Positions 34,405-46,592 are shown, counted from the stretch's first letter. The stretch is DNA of 64,000 bases from Vicia villosa (GCF_029867415.1 NC_081182.1:11848646-11912645); one strand, 5' to 3'. Program-made: numbers and translations. The notes: generated by a model from the sequence alone, not told the origin.

Positions 34405-35820
34405 TTTGATAACTCCATTCTTTTTTTTACTTTGATAGTGTTCATTGCTAAAATAGCTTTGTTCTTTTTTTATCATCAAAACCATAAACAATATCATCAT
34501 AACATTGCTCATCACATAGAACCACACCCAGAATTTAGTTTTGATCCTCGAGACACGTGACAACATTCCTTTTTTTATATATCATATATGTGGTAATTCT
34601 TCTAAAGCCTTTACTCAGACCATCTGTGACTCTCAAGTAATCATGTAATTTGGAACTTTGTTATCTTTGGATCGAGCTCATCTCTTTGACACCATGAATT
34701 ATGTTGATTGGTTTGTCTCCAACCTACCATTTTTAAATTCTTCTATTTCTCTATTTCTTGTTGGATAATTTGAAAGAAATATATTATGAGGTGTTTTCGG
34801 ATGAACAATGTACTACTTAGATCGATTTAAATCAAATCAAATCTCTTCAAGACATCGTGTTTTGAGTTTTTTATCCTCCAACTAATTGAAATCTTTAAAA
34901 AAAAATCTCTTCGATTCCTCCACCAAACACCTTTGGCAAGCTTAATATGAACGGATGTTGTTTAAAAAAATCAAGGAAGATCAAACTTTGAAAGATTTTC
35001 ACGAAACTACTTTTAAGAATAGCTCGTAGATTTTTCTCCTTTTTGCCTGATTGATATTATCCTCCGTGAAAAATAATTGGCTATACTTAGAGGCTTTGAA
35101 ACAACTTATTTCGATAAACTCCATTCTTTTTTACTTTGATAATGTTCATTATTAAATTAGCTTTGTTCTTTTTTTTATCATCAAAACCATAAACAATGTC
35201 ATCATAACATTGCTCATCACATAGAACCACACCTACAATCTCGTTTCGATCCTCGAGACACGTCACAACATACCCTTTTTTTATCATGGATGTGGTAATT
35301 TTTCTAAAGCCTTTATTCAGAGACCCCGTGTGACTCTCAAGTCTCAAGTAATAAGGAAATTTGAAACTTCGTTATCTTTGGATCATGCTCATCTCTTTGA
35401 CACCGGGAACTATTTTGATTGGTTTGTCGCCAACCTTCCATTTTTAAATTCTTCTATTTCTATATTTTTTTGTTGGATAATTTGAAAGAAATAAATTATG
35501 AGGTGTTTTTGAATGAAAAGTGAACTATTTAATTCGATTTAAATCAAATTAAATCTCTTCAAGACATCATGTTTCAAGTTTTTGACCCTCCAACTAATTG
35601 AAATCTTCAAAAAAAAAATATCTTCAATAATCTCTAAGATCCCTCCATCAAACAGCTTTGTCAAGCTTAGTATGAATGAATGTTGTTTAAAAAGTCAAAG
35701 AATATCATACTTTGGGAGATTTCTAGATTTCTATGAAACTACTTCGTAGATTTTTCTATTTTTGCCTGATTGATATTATCCTCCTTGAAGAATAACTGGC
35801 CATACTAAGAGACCTTGAAA
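34405..35820. repeat. Tandem duplication, unit ~715 bp
   Basis: 34405-35100 and 35118-35820 run parallel. Shared blocks include 'catcaaaaccataaacaat', 'gatcctcgagacacgt', 'ttgttggataatttgaaag', 'caaatc/tcttcaagacatc' and 'ttgcctgattgatattatcc'. The copies differ by scattered substitutions and small indels. Overlapping minus-strand frames (34279-34566 and 35087-35347) fall in parallel places but do not resemble a known family. Confidence 0.75.
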
Positions 35821-36079
35821 CAACTTGAAAATTATAGGATTTGGTCAAACAAGGAGTTTCTTTCAACTCACCCTTGTGCTACTACCATGGAAGCAATTAT
35901 AAGATTTTTTTTTTCCAATCAAACTAATGTGCATACTCTCTCTCTAAAGAGTGGAGCTACTCATAATTTGTGTTTGCACATGATGTTAGTTAGTTTTGGT
36001 AGGATGACTACTTAATTTTCATTAGTTTTTATCAACCCAGTGAAAAAGACATTTTTCTAATTAAATAAAACATGTGGTG

Positions 36080-36086
36080 TATAAAA
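36080..36086 (+). promoter_or_regulatory. Possible TATA box of the F-box gene at 36181
   Basis: 'tataaaa' about 100 bp before the ATG, in otherwise AT-rich DNA; no other core element seen. Confidence 0.3.
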
Positions 36087-36180
36087 TTTCCATTCTAATC
36101 AAAATAGAAAAGAAAAAAAAATGTGGTCTTGATGTAATCAAAACCAAGAAGCATTCCAACTTTTCAGAAAGAAAAAAAAA

Positions 36181-37350
36181 ATGAATGTATCATGGACTGA
36201 CCTCCCTCCAGAAATCATAGAAACAATTTCTCAAAAGCTAACAATCTACTCCGACTACCTCCGATTCCGATCCGTCTGCCGCACCTGGTTCTCCTCCCTC
36301 CCCAAAACCCCTCTCCATCTCCCACCTCAACTCCCATGGCTCATTTTCTCTCAACAATCCTTCCTCGACATCTCCACCCACAAAACCCACCTCATCGATC
36401 TCCCTCTTTCCTCTCACCGAACTCGCATCTGCGGTTCTTCCCACGGCTTCCTCGTAATCCTCGACGAAACCCCTCAGATTCGTCTTTTCAACCCCGTAAC
36501 AAACGTTACTCTCTTTCTTCCTCCGCTTCATGCTTTCCCTAATGTTGTGAGCTTCGATTATTCGAATGTTGGTCGCGAGTATTTGGTTAGAAACCCTAAC
36601 GGTGATTTAGGGTTTTTCAATTTGAGACAAATGTGTAACTATTTTGTTAGGAAGATTGTTTTATCATCGAGCCCTAAAAAGGATGAGTTTGTAGCGTTTG
36701 CTATTGTTGATGGGTTTAACAATTTGGCTTTCTGTAAAAAGGGGTATGATTCTTGGGTTTTTATGAGTGATGAGATTTTTCAGTTTTGGGAAGATGTTGT
36801 GTATCATGAAGGATTGTTTTATGCTGTGAGTAAGGGTGGGATGATTGCGGTGTGTGACGTTGATGTTCCGAGAGTTTCTGTTATTGAGACGATTACTCCG
36901 GTTGAATTCTCCGGGGATATATTTTATGTGGTGTTTTCCGGTGAGGAAATGTTGTTGGTTACTCGGGTTTTGGAACAGGAGTTTTCTGATGGGGGGATTG
37001 AATCTCATATGTTTGTGTATAAGACTGCGGGATTTGAGGTTTTTAAGATGGATTGGAATGCAATGGCGTGGAAAAAGATCGAAACGTTGGGTAATAGGGC
37101 TTTGTTTGTAGGTGGAAATTCTTCGCTGTGTTTTTCGGCGGGTGATTTTGTAGGATGTTGTGGGGATTGTATCTATTTCACTGATGATTATTCGGAGTCG
37201 AATCATGATGATGCTTATGGGAAACATGATTTTGGCATGTTTAGATTGTTGGATCAGATCATTGACCCGTTGTTGCCGAGTTATCCTCGGAGTTCATATT
37301 CTTGGTTAGGATGGCCGCTTCCAATTTGGGTTTCTCCAAATCCTTGCTAA
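36181..37350 (+). CDS. F-box/DUF295 (KIB1/SKIP23-like) protein, intact
   Basis: Single-exon gene of 389 residues starting at an ATG after an A-rich leader. The F-box is at residues 3-40 (WTDLPPEIIETISQKL, RFRSVCRTWFSSLP). The DUF295/KIB region contains RICGSSHGFLVIL, AFCKKGYDSWVF, VVFSGEEMLLVTRVLEQE, WKKIETLGNRALFVGG, FSAGDFVGC and the tail LPIWVSPNPC. It is the most divergent of the five copies: it lacks the MNSSTSLGVPPF leader and has an extra segment around residues 125-160 (NPNGDLGFFNLRQ). Expected role: substrate receptor of an SCF ubiquitin ligase, partner unknown. The first half is C-rich in third positions and the second half is not, which the other copies also show mildly. Confidence 0.92.
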   Translation: MNVSWTDLPPEIIETISQKLTIYSDYLRFRSVCRTWFSSLPKTPLHLPPQLPWLIFSQQSFLDISTHKTHLIDLPLSSHRTRICGSSHGFLVILDETPQIRLFNPVTNVTLFLPPLHAFPNVVSFDYSNVGREYLVRNPNGDLGFFNLRQMCNYFVRKIVLSSSPKKDEFVAFAIVDGFNNLAFCKKGYDSWVFMSDEIFQFWEDVVYHEGLFYAVSKGGMIAVCDVDVPRVSVIETITPVEFSGDIFYVVFSGEEMLLVTRVLEQEFSDGGIESHMFVYKTAGFEVFKMDWNAMAWKKIETLGNRALFVGGNSSLCFSAGDFVGCCGDCIYFTDDYSESNHDDAYGKHDFGMFRLLDQIIDPLLPSYPRSSYSWLGWPLPIWVSPNPC

Positions 37351-38832
37351 GTTGAGAAATCTCACTCTCAGTTGTGTTATTGGTATATGTGTTCCTTCCC
37401 AATGCTTTGTTTAAAAGCATGCCTTGTTATTATAATGTGGATGGATATTCATTTATTGTGTATAGAGATTCTAGATTGCAAAATAAGATCAATGTATTAA
37501 TGCAGTAAAGTAAACTATTTCTGTACTGTAAACTTGTATTGTATATGAATATATTTATTACATACTTGTTGAATTTGGTATGCATTAGATTAGAGAAGAT
37601 ATATGTATGCTGATAATTACTAACCAATATCATTTGGCTGAATGTTTAGACTTAGATAACAGGCCATTATGTGATTTGAACATGGAATCTATTGCACCGC
37701 ACCTAAAATCAAATGGTCTTGACCACTGGAGTTTCTTTTACCATGTCATTCAAAGTTTACATCCTTTAGAATTTTTGTTGAGTACATTTTATCAGCGACA
37801 GTCTGTTGGGTGTTTTGAGTTGTATTTGGTCTGGGCTTTGATTTATGTTCAATAAGAAAAGATGCTAACCTGAATGTACAGTTGACTCAGGGCAGTCTCA
37901 TTGATGAGACACTGATATTTTTCTAAAGTTGTGCAATCCCTGCTTTTGGTTTATATCAGCAAAAGTGCATAAAGATCCACTGCAACATCTGTGAAGCTTC
38001 TCAAATGAAAGAATTTCTTGTCCGAGAGGGGCCTTCGATTGTGTTGGACTCAGACCATTATTTTCCTGTTCAAAGGTGGCGTTTCATCATTCAAACTCTT
38101 CCGATATGCTGTGTTGGAACTTGCAGCCAATCTGTGGAGCTTTTCAACAAGTGTTTTCTTGAGAGGTTGGAACTTGGAACTCTTCTTCGATGAAATCTAT
38201 CACATATTTATGTTCCTTATATTTCAAATTTCAAAGGGATTGCATCTACCCATCTTAAAAAATAGTATACTGCTACTAAGATATATCTATGCCCTTTTGA
38301 AGATTTAAGGTGAATTTGATCAATCAAGTCTAATTGCAATCTCACAAAGGTCAAGCCTTAATTATGAAGTGAAACTCTTTAGTTGCTAAATGTTGAATAC
38401 TAGTATGTCTTTATCATTCTCCACACCCTTTAGAAAATTCAAAACAATCTATAGGCAAAATAGGCCAAAACACATTTTATCTTTTCAGTCCCCAATTCAT
38501 CTTATCACATGCCCGATGGCCCCTAAAAATTCTTCTGTGTACTTCTACTAGTGATACATGGCATGTCCTTATAATAAACATTCTATCTTATCTTATATAT
38601 AAATCCAAGGTTGTCATGATGGCAACCCTAGCCACATGTCACCTTGGTAGTATCTCTAAACAAAATTTGGCCACATGTCACCTTCATAGTAAATTTAAAC
38701 AAAAATCTTAATTTTGACTTTTACTAATTTAACCCTATATTAGAAATAAATAAATAAAATTATCATAATAATAATATAATATAATATTCAGCCATAAATA
38801 TTAATAATAATTTTATAAATATGTAATATATA
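37351..38832. other. 3' flank of the F-box gene and spacer
   Basis: Short overlapping frames at 37607-37855, 38005-38193 and 38018-38308 (+) show no known domain. Around 38630-38700 the phrase 'ccacatgtcacctt' occurs twice, 50 bp apart. Confidence 0.4.
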
Positions 38833-40904
38833 ATATTCATAAGTTTATATTTTATTAATTTGTTAAAAAAAATTCAAAATATTGTTATAAATGATTAATA
38901 ATATTTTATTTAAATTAAAAAATAACATGTAAGTAATTTGTAACAAAAAATTAAAAGTCATTATTATTTAGTTTATTTCAGATTTAAAAATAAAAATAAA
39001 TTTAACATAAGTTTATATTTTATTAATTTAAAAAAAAATTCAAACTATTTTTATAAATGATTAATAATATTTTATTTAAATTTAAAATTAAATGTAAGTA
39101 ATTTGTAACAAAAAATTAAAAGTCCTTATTATTTAATTTATTTTATATTTAAAAATAAAAATAAATTTAACATAAGTTTATATTTTATTAATTTTAAAAA
39201 AATTTAAACTATTGTTATAAATGATTAATAATATTTTATTTAAATTAATTTTTTTTTGAATTAATTATAATAAATGTAATGACAACCAATCACTACATAT
39301 TATTCCAAGAAAAAATCAAATAATTATCATTAATTTTATGTATAATATTGAGTATATATTTTTTTAAATGGTGGAGTATAAACTAAATAAAACAAAAATG
39401 GTGGATTATAATAAATGTTACAATTATGAATTTCATTAAAATAAAATTTAACCATCATTATTTGATTATCTCATATTAGAAATCAAACGTATGATCAGTT
39501 TTATAGTTACTCTTTTTTCAACTTTTCCACACTAACTCCAAATTAATTTTCTTTATTACTAAATAAATTTGGGAAAAGCTAACATGTGCCCCAAGGGCAC
39601 AAGTTAAGACATGTTAAGGATACTATAATTAGATAAAGTTAGATATAATTAAATGCAATAAAATCATATTTAAAGTTTCGAAACTTTAAATATGATTTTA
39701 TTGCATTTAATTATATCTAACTTTATCTAATTATAGTATCCTTAACATGTCTTAACATGTGCCCTAAGGGCACATATTAGCATGACCCAATAAATTTTGT
39801 TAAAACGGTGGAGTATTATTTATAAAAAAAAATTTAATTAATAAATTGATGATTCACTCATTTAGTACATTAATATAAAATTTTAATTAATAAATTGATT
39901 AATTACTATTTTTATTAATTTGTGATAAATTTATAACACAAACCTTTGAATTACTTTTGTCCCTTTGTATTCCTCCACACCTTTTATAATATTTATAAGT
40001 TTATATTTTATTAATTTATTAAAAAAATTCAAACTATTGTTATAAATGATTAATAATATTTTATTTAAATTAAAAAATAAAATGTAAGTAATTTGTAACA
40101 AAAAATTAAAAGTCCTTATTATTTAATTTATTTCAGATTTAAAAATAAAAATAAATTTGACATAAGTTTATATTTTATTAATTTTAAAAAAATTCAAACA
40201 ATTTTTATAAATGATTAATAATATTTTATTTTAATTAAAAATAAAATTTAAGTAATTTGTAACAAAAAAATTAAAATTCCTTATTATTTAATTTATTTTA
40301 TATTTAAAAATAAAAATAAATTTAACATAAGTTTATATTTTATTAATTTTAAAAAAATTCAAACTATTGTTATAAATGATTAATAATATTTTATTTAAAT
40401 TAAATTTTCTTTTGAATTAATTATAATAAATGTAATGGCAACCAATCACTACATATTATTCCAAGAAAAAATCAAATAATTATCATTAATTTTATGTATA
40501 ATATTGAGCATATATTTTTTTAAATGGTGGAGTATAAACTAAATAAAACATAAACGGTGGATTATAATAAATGCTACAATTATGAATTTCATTAAAACAA
40601 AATTTAACCATCATTATTTGATTCTCTCATATTAGAAATCAAACGTATGATCAGTTTTATAGTTACTCTTTTTCAACTTTTCCACCGTAACTCCAAATTA
40701 ATTTTCTTTATTACTAAATAAATTTTGTTAAAACGGTGGAGTATTATTTCAAAAAAAAATTTTATGATTCACTCATTTATTACATTAATATAAAATTTTA
40801 ATTAATAAATTGATTAATTACTATTTTTATTAATTGGTGATAAATTTATAACACAAACCTTTGAATTACTTTTGTCCCTTTGCATTCCTCCACACCTTTT
40901 ATAA
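38833..40904. repeat. AT-rich tandem duplication (~0.95 kb unit) with 165-bp subrepeats
   Basis: 38833-39992 and 39993-40904 are parallel copies, both ending 'cctccacaccttttata'. Each starts with three diverged ~160-bp subrepeats containing 'aaatgattaataatatttta' and 'gtaagtaatttgtaac'. The first copy also contains the 218-bp palindromic element 39571-39788, absent from the matching place in the second copy (about 40720). No coding potential. Confidence 0.85.
39571..39788. mobile_element. Fold-back MITE: 218-bp near-perfect palindrome with 9-bp target duplication
   Basis: Two arms of 109 bp (39571-39679, 39680-39788) meet with no loop at 'gtttcgaaac'. The inner 77 bp pair perfectly; the seven mismatches lie in the outer 32 bp. 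Flanks 39562-39570 and 39789-39797 are both 'aataaattt'. The second unit of the surrounding tandem duplication retains the unoccupied site near 40720 with one copy of that 9-mer. The ends (GGGAAAAGCTAACATGTGCC; inverted GGGTCATGCTAATATGTGCC) match those of the MITE at 21134-21317. 9-bp duplications suggest Mutator-type mobilisation (inference). Confidence 0.9.
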
Positions 40905-42585
40905 ACAACCTTAATCACACATTCATTATTTATTCACTTCTATATCATTTCACTTATTTACTATTTTTTTAGAATTTTTCACTTTGTCTATTATCGATAA
41001 CAACTTCAACCCGAAGTTCTTCTTTCATTGCTATGTTTTATAGATTTGTGTATTTTAATGAGTTGTGCAAATTATTTCAAAAATAATTTGTAGATTAGTT
41101 TATCTTATTATTAAATCTCATACTAAATTATTTTATTTTCATGTTAAATACATTGTATGTTTTTGCAGGTTTAAGGTAGATAGAATATGACAAGAAGAAA
41201 CAATGAAAATTATATTTTCTTTGAAATAAGTAAATGCAAGAGATCGGAGGTAAATCGGAGTAGAGTGTAATTATGTTCATCCGAAACATTTGGCTAAACT
41301 CCTTAATTATCTCAAGAACAAATAATTAAATTAGAGTATGTCCAAACATTCTCATAATTTATCTGTAGTTTATTATTATTTTTCGTAAGAGCTTTGTTCT
41401 ATCCATAAAACTTTAGATACAAGGTGTCTATTTCTCCATTTTATCAATTTAATATTTATTTATTATTATTAGTATTAGATTAGTAGTTTTATGACTATTG
41501 TGTTTGGTAATATTTTTATTTAATAATTTCAACTTCACATTATGTAAGGATTTTCTCCTCAATATTGACACTTAAATAATAAGTATACTCAATATTTGTT
41601 TCTATTGAAATTATTGTTTATGAGAATACTCAATATTTGTTTCTATTGAAATTATTGTTTATGAGAATCAAATGAGTTGATGTTCTCCACCTCCTCGATG
41701 TTAAAAAACTGAACACAAGGAAATTTTATCGTGTATATAATATGCTTATTTTTAACACTTTAAAAACTCTATTGTAACTAATTAATGTGCAAGAGATCGT
41801 ATGTACGAACTTCAAAATCTCTCATATCTAAAAAGATATAAAACTGATTAAGATATTAAGATATTGAAGTTACTTTCTTCATATTTTTCCTATTTATTTT
41901 ATTTGACTATTTACTTAGTCTATTATAAATTTTAGTTTTTTAAATTTGATTGTAGTAGTCATTTTATTGCAATTATATATGTCACTACTTTTTACCAAAA
42001 ATAAATAAAATATATCATTATAGTTTCTTCAAATTTGAAGTATAATGTATTGAATATGACCTAAATTCTTTTGTCCAATGAATTATATTGTATTAACAAC
42101 TTTAATAATATATTACAATGTTGCTCTAAAAAATTGAAAGAATTATACCTACAAAAATATCCATCTCAGTTCACTAATAACTCGAATTTGTTTTCTCGGT
42201 ATCTTATACAATATATTATAGGTAAAATCACATCAATAAAAAATTAATTAATAAGTATTATATCCAACCTTTTTAATCAACAATTAAAAATATTTATTTC
42301 CATTAAAGAGGAAATTAGGTATCCATATTGGTGACAACATCTTTATTTTAAATTGTATAATTTTAAACTCGAAGCAATTCTAAATATTATATGCAAAAGA
42401 TAAAATAAATAAAAAATCAAGAAGAGCATGCTTTAAGATTCTTAAAATTATAAACATTGTAGTTTTAATAAATTATAATTTCAAAAAATTTAAGATATAT
42501 GGAAATCTAGTTATAAAACATCGGCTTATACAACTCACAACATAACTTGGTATATGGAAAGAATTTTTATCTTAACTTTTATCAT
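40905..42585. other. AT-rich spacer, nothing recognised
   Basis: No coding frame. A 41-bp segment around 'caatatttgtttctattgaa' is directly repeated at about 41590-41630 and 41630-41670. Confidence 0.45.
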
Positions 42586-42878
42586 GTGTCGGGTTGTATT
42601 AGCTTTATATATAATTGTTACCTGTTCAGTAGTTTAATAACATGTATATAGGTAGTTCTATTATTCTTACACTAGGATATGTTAGTTTATCTTTCATTCT
42701 GAGATGTATTCACTTTGTATATAAACACGTAGTTTCAACTATAGTGAAAACAATAATACCGTTACAACTTTTATCATATTGTAAGTTCTAACAAACTCTT
42801 CTTCTTCTTCTTTGATCTCTTCGTCCCTACCATGGAGATTTCTCACGAGTTCTTCAAAGTTAATATGGTATCAAAGTC
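42586..42878 (+). repeat. Ty1/copia LTR end with primer-binding site
   Basis: LTR-like sequence with a TATA-like 'tatataaacacg' (42719) is followed by 'tggtatcaaagtc' (42866-42878), which matches the usual initiator-Met-tRNA primer site. The gag fragment at 43194 follows in the same direction. The LTR left end is not defined. Confidence 0.5.
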
Positions 42879-42950
42879 TCGTTTAATATATCGGGGTCAC
42901 CTATCATTTATTTTCACCCTTCAGTTGTCTAGTCCTGAGTGCGAGGGGTG

Positions 42951-43067
42951 TGTTAAGAGTCACACATCGGACAATATATGACTTGAACATGTCTTTATTA
43001 GTAGGAGCAATCTCCTCTACAAGCCAGTTTTGTAGAGTTGAGTTACGTCCAACCACATTTCTTAACA
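42951..43067 (+). mobile_element. TRIM-type LTR (117 bp)
   Basis: Starts 'tgttaagagtcacacatcgg' and ends 'tttcttaaca'. It is directly followed by 'tagtaccagggctt', a worn version of a Met-tRNA primer site. Size, ends and the 'acacatcggacaatatatg' phrase suit a terminal-repeat retrotransposon in miniature. No second LTR is nearby, so a solo LTR or truncated copy lodged in the copia leader. Confidence 0.55.
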
Positions 43068-43193
43068 TAGTACCAGGGCTTGTGAAACTCTGATAGCCAT
43101 TGTTCTTTCCTTTCTTCTGTATTTTCTCTTCGTTCATAGTTCCTTTTGCGTTTCAATTGCAATGGGGCTTTTTATTCTTAATTTCTAGGTCAA

Positions 43194-43560
43194 TGGCTTA
43201 CCAGAGTTTCATTGATTTCTCTACGAAATCTACTATACAAATCTGTATTATCTCCATCCAAAAAAAAAATTGGCGTTAGTTCTTGTCTCTTCATTGCTTA
43301 TGATAAGAACTATCACACCTGGGCTCGATCGATGCACATCACATTGATTTCCAAAAACACAGAAAATTTTATAGATGGAACCCTAATCAAACCTCTTGTC
43401 TCTAATCCTCTTTATGCTCCATGAATTCGGTGTAATAGTATGGTTCTTACTTGGATTCATCATACGATTTTCGAATCCATCACAAAATCAGTAATATGGA
43501 TTGATAACGCAGTTGGTGTTGTTTCTTTCACAATGACATTTTTCGCATTTCCGGTCTTCA
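43194..43560 (+). pseudogene. Ty1/copia gag N-terminal fragment
   Basis: Reading across one frame change gives MAYQSFIDFSTKS, then YHTWARSMHITLISKNTENF, IDGTLIKPLVSNPLYA and, after a stop, VLTWIHHTIFESITKSVIWI. This order is the retrotransposon gag/UBN2-type N-terminal domain (Y..W......L..KNK..FVDG). The first part is shifted by the A-run at 43259-43269. No later gag or pol follows; decayed copy. Confidence 0.65.
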
Positions 43561-44983
43561 AGAGGGTCTCTACAAATTTCTCCAAGCAATGATGGTGTAC
43601 ATAAAGCAATAACAAAGACTCTTGTAAACCTAGCACTCTAAGATTTTCAATGTGAATGCTTGAATTCTAATGTTGGTTCGAGCTTCTTATATATCATAAT
43701 GATTATGGGCTTTTCTTCATGGATATTTGATATGATTTCGTCCAGAAATAATGCAGAATCTGTTGGATATTATTTGTTCCTTAAATCTCTCCACAAGATA
43801 TTATTTGTTTCAATTTAAATCTCCATTTAAATCTGAATTATTGTTCTTTCAGCTGTAAAACAAATCACCTAAACATATTGTTAAATCAACAACAATAAAA
43901 TTTGATCCAATCTTTGATCAGAGAATCTTAAAAAATGCAACAATAAAGTTCTAATGCGCAAGGCCCAAATGTTGTAGCAACATGCTAGGACATCGTGTCC
44001 AGCATGTGTCCCTTATGTACCTCCATACAACTTAAGCAATCTAGATTAATCTTGAACGATTTTAACACTTCTCCATGTTGTTGTTTTGCTAAAATACATC
44101 CAATTCCAAAGAGGCAATCCACAAGGAACTTCAATCTCCCACTTTGAAAAATTGTGACAAAACAAATCTTCAAGATATTTTTGTTCAACTCTTCAAGATA
44201 TAACAGTTTGTTCTAATCAGAATAAGTGACAACCAGTAGGATTATTGGAATTAATCAAAGCATTCAATCAGTAGCAGCACCATTATTCCATTTATCAGAG
44301 TTAAGCACAGTAGCAGCAACAACAGAAGTCAGTAGCTTCAAGATTAGATGCTTACACACAATCCATTTAGTTGCTCTAAACCAAAAAGATAATCCAACAT
44401 CAATCATTCACAGATTTAGTCATGCATGTATTGAGTAAGCACATAGTTAGTAGCATACAATTCTACAAACCAATCATTATTAGCATGCAATCTTTCACAT
44501 GCTTAATCTTGCAAAACACAAACAATTAGTAGTTAATAAATGGGATATGAAAATCTACTAACACAAAAGCTCATCAATAGAGCCGGATGTCTTGCCCGAT
44601 GCTCCAGCATGTAAACACACATTAACATTAGTATTTACCAAGATGGTCAGTACTAAACAATTACTACATCATTAGTACTTCAAGAACCAGTATTAAATAA
44701 TTACCACATCATTAGTACTTCAAGAATCAGTACTAAACAACTACCACATAATTAGTACTTCAAGAACCAATACTAAACAAATACATGTTATTTAGTTTCA
44801 CTAACAAAGATCACACACCACTACTCCACCTTTTTGCCATAATTTGGCAAAGGGTTAGTTCTCCAAACTAGCAGCTAGATGTCAGTTATGCATAGGTTAG
44901 TATGTTTGCACATACACAACCAGGTCATGAGTAGAACAACCTAGTAGCATTAAGACCAAATGTTGAAGATTAAGGATGGAGTA
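43561..44983. other. Repeat-derived spacer
   Basis: No domain recognised. 44640-44780 contains a triple ~55-bp repeat built on 'cattagtacttcaagaa.ca'. 43980-44010 and 44590-44620 carry similar 'gatgtc.tg' and 'ccagcatgt' phrases seen in copia LTRs. Confidence 0.4.
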
Positions 44984-45366
44984 GTTAATCATTATACCAT
45001 AAAAAAAACAAAGGTAAAAAAATTGTCTTTAATAGCCAGCTTCAGCAAACATGCTCTTGTCTTATTAGATGTCTGGCACATCATGTTAAGCATATTCTTT
45101 CCCAAGATTCTATCTTCAGAGCTTTCATCCTCTTCTTCACTGCTTGGATATTCTTCTTCACATCTAGTGTCTTCTTCCACCTCTTTAACATTGTGGATCA
45201 CTTTGATCAACTCATCTTTCTTTCAATTTGTACTTTAAGTGATTGAAGTTTGGAGAGCATTTGACACTTCCACCAACTCATTCAGAACAATACTTTTGGT
45301 GGTCTTTGTAAGCATAAAAGACCCTTCATTAGCAATTTGACCTTGGCTATTAGTCAGATTAATGTC
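44984..45366 (-). pseudogene. Coding-like remnant, part 2, split by the SIRE-type element
   Basis: Minus-strand pieces read NSQGQIANEGSFMLTKTTKS, IVLNELVEVSNALQTSI, stop, then KDELIKVIHNVKEVEEDTRC and an acidic tail YPSSEEEDESSEDR. It continues from 54918-55261 on the far side of the 45367-54917 insertion (LFEGSNVPDINLT crosses the junction). It resembles the extra 'envelope-like'/gag-type frames of legume copia elements but I cannot name it with confidence. Stops show it was already decaying or has decayed since. Confidence 0.45.
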
Positions 45367-46578
45367 TGTTAGAACAAGAATTGTTCTGATCAATAATCTT
45401 AGTTTTGATGATAACAATGTATATGAATTTTGCTCTAGATAATGTGGTACTCTAATCCTATGCAATTTCCCTTTCAGGAAATATATAAAGAGTATGCACA
45501 AATCAGTGCTAAGAAGCTTTGACTCGGAAGGTTCAGTATGCAACTTCAGCACATGGTCTGGCAAGACATCAGAAGATGGTCAAGTAGAATCAGAACATGG
45601 TCTATTAAAAGCATCAGAAGAACTTGAGTTCAGAAGCAGAAGCACTGAAGTCATGGAATCACGCTCAGAAGCATATCAAGATCAGAAGATCAGAAGATGC
45701 TCTGCACCAAGCTGTTTGTACTCTGATGATTTTCAACGTAGTATTTACAAAGAACAAATCAGAATCAAGTACTAGATGGCAGGCTACGCTGACTGACAAA
45801 AGGAACGTTAGAAGCTATTAAAGGCAATGTCAGTAGTCACAGCAAAAGCAAGGCTCGAGGTAGTTGACAAAACAGTGAAACATTAAATGCAATGCTGTAC
45901 GGAATACGCAAAGCATTAAATGCTCCCAACGGTCATCTTCTCAAAACGCCTATAAATATGAAGTTCTGATGAGAAGCAAAGTTACAAATCCTGAACGAAC
46001 TTATTCTGAAAAACTTGCTGAAACGCTGTTCAACTCAAAGCTCAGAAACTTCATCTTCAACCTCACTACATTACTGTTGTAATACTTTAGTGAGTCTAAG
46101 CTTAAATCTGTAAGAGAAATATCACAATTTGTGATTATCGCTTTTAAGAAGCAATTGTAATACTCTTAGAATTGATTACATTAATTTGTAAGTAACTAGA
46201 GTGATCAAGTGTTGATCAGGATACTCTAGGAAGTCTTAGCTTGTGTCTAAGCAGTTGTAATTAGAGTGATCACGTGGTGGTCAGGATACTCTAAGAAAGT
46301 CTTAGCTTGTGTCTAAGCATTTGTTCCTAGAGTGATCAGGTTGTGATCAGAAGACTCTAGAAGACTTAGAAGTTGTCTAAGTGGAAAACCATTGTAATCT
46401 TGTGTGATTAGTGGATTAAATCCTCAGTTGAGGTAAATCGCCTTGTATAGGGTGGACTGGAGTAGTTTAGTTAACAACGAACCAGAATAAAAATACTTGT
46501 GCAAATTATTTTTATCTTACGAGTTTTTGAAACTACACTTATTCAAACCCCCCTTTCTAAGTGTTTTTCTATCCTTCA
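45367..46578 (+). repeat. 5' LTR of the SIRE-type element
   Basis: TGTTAGAACAAG ... TATCCTTCA. Contains TATA box 'tataaata' at 45951-45958. Tandem-like 'gagtgatca...agactctag' blocks at 46195-46370 form three degenerate ~65-bp units. ORFs inside it (45235-45821) are LTR sequence, not genes. Confidence 0.92.
45951..45958 (+). promoter_or_regulatory. LTR promoter TATA box
   Basis: 'tataaata' in the middle of the 5' LTR; the 3' LTR has the same box at 54283-54290. Transcription of the element would start about 30 bp downstream. Confidence 0.65.
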
Positions 46579-46580
46579 AT

Positions 46581-46592
46581 TGGCATCAGAGC
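46581..46592 (+). other. Primer-binding site of the SIRE-type element
   Basis: 'tggcatcagagc' lies two bases after the LTR end and matches the copia consensus complementary to initiator Met-tRNA (TGGTATCAGAGC) except one base. Confidence 0.85.

Noticed and set aside
36238..37227. Antisense frames of 97 and 187 codons
   Set aside because: Shadows of the intact F-box gene on the opposite strand.
38583..38640. Helitron 5' end ('tctatcttatcttatatata')
   Set aside because: Weak resemblance to Helitron TC starts, but no hairpin plus CTRR end could be found downstream.
45235..45821. Frames in the 5' LTR (and the matching ones at 53636-54153)
   Set aside because: Lie in both LTRs, change with LTR substitutions and have no domain.
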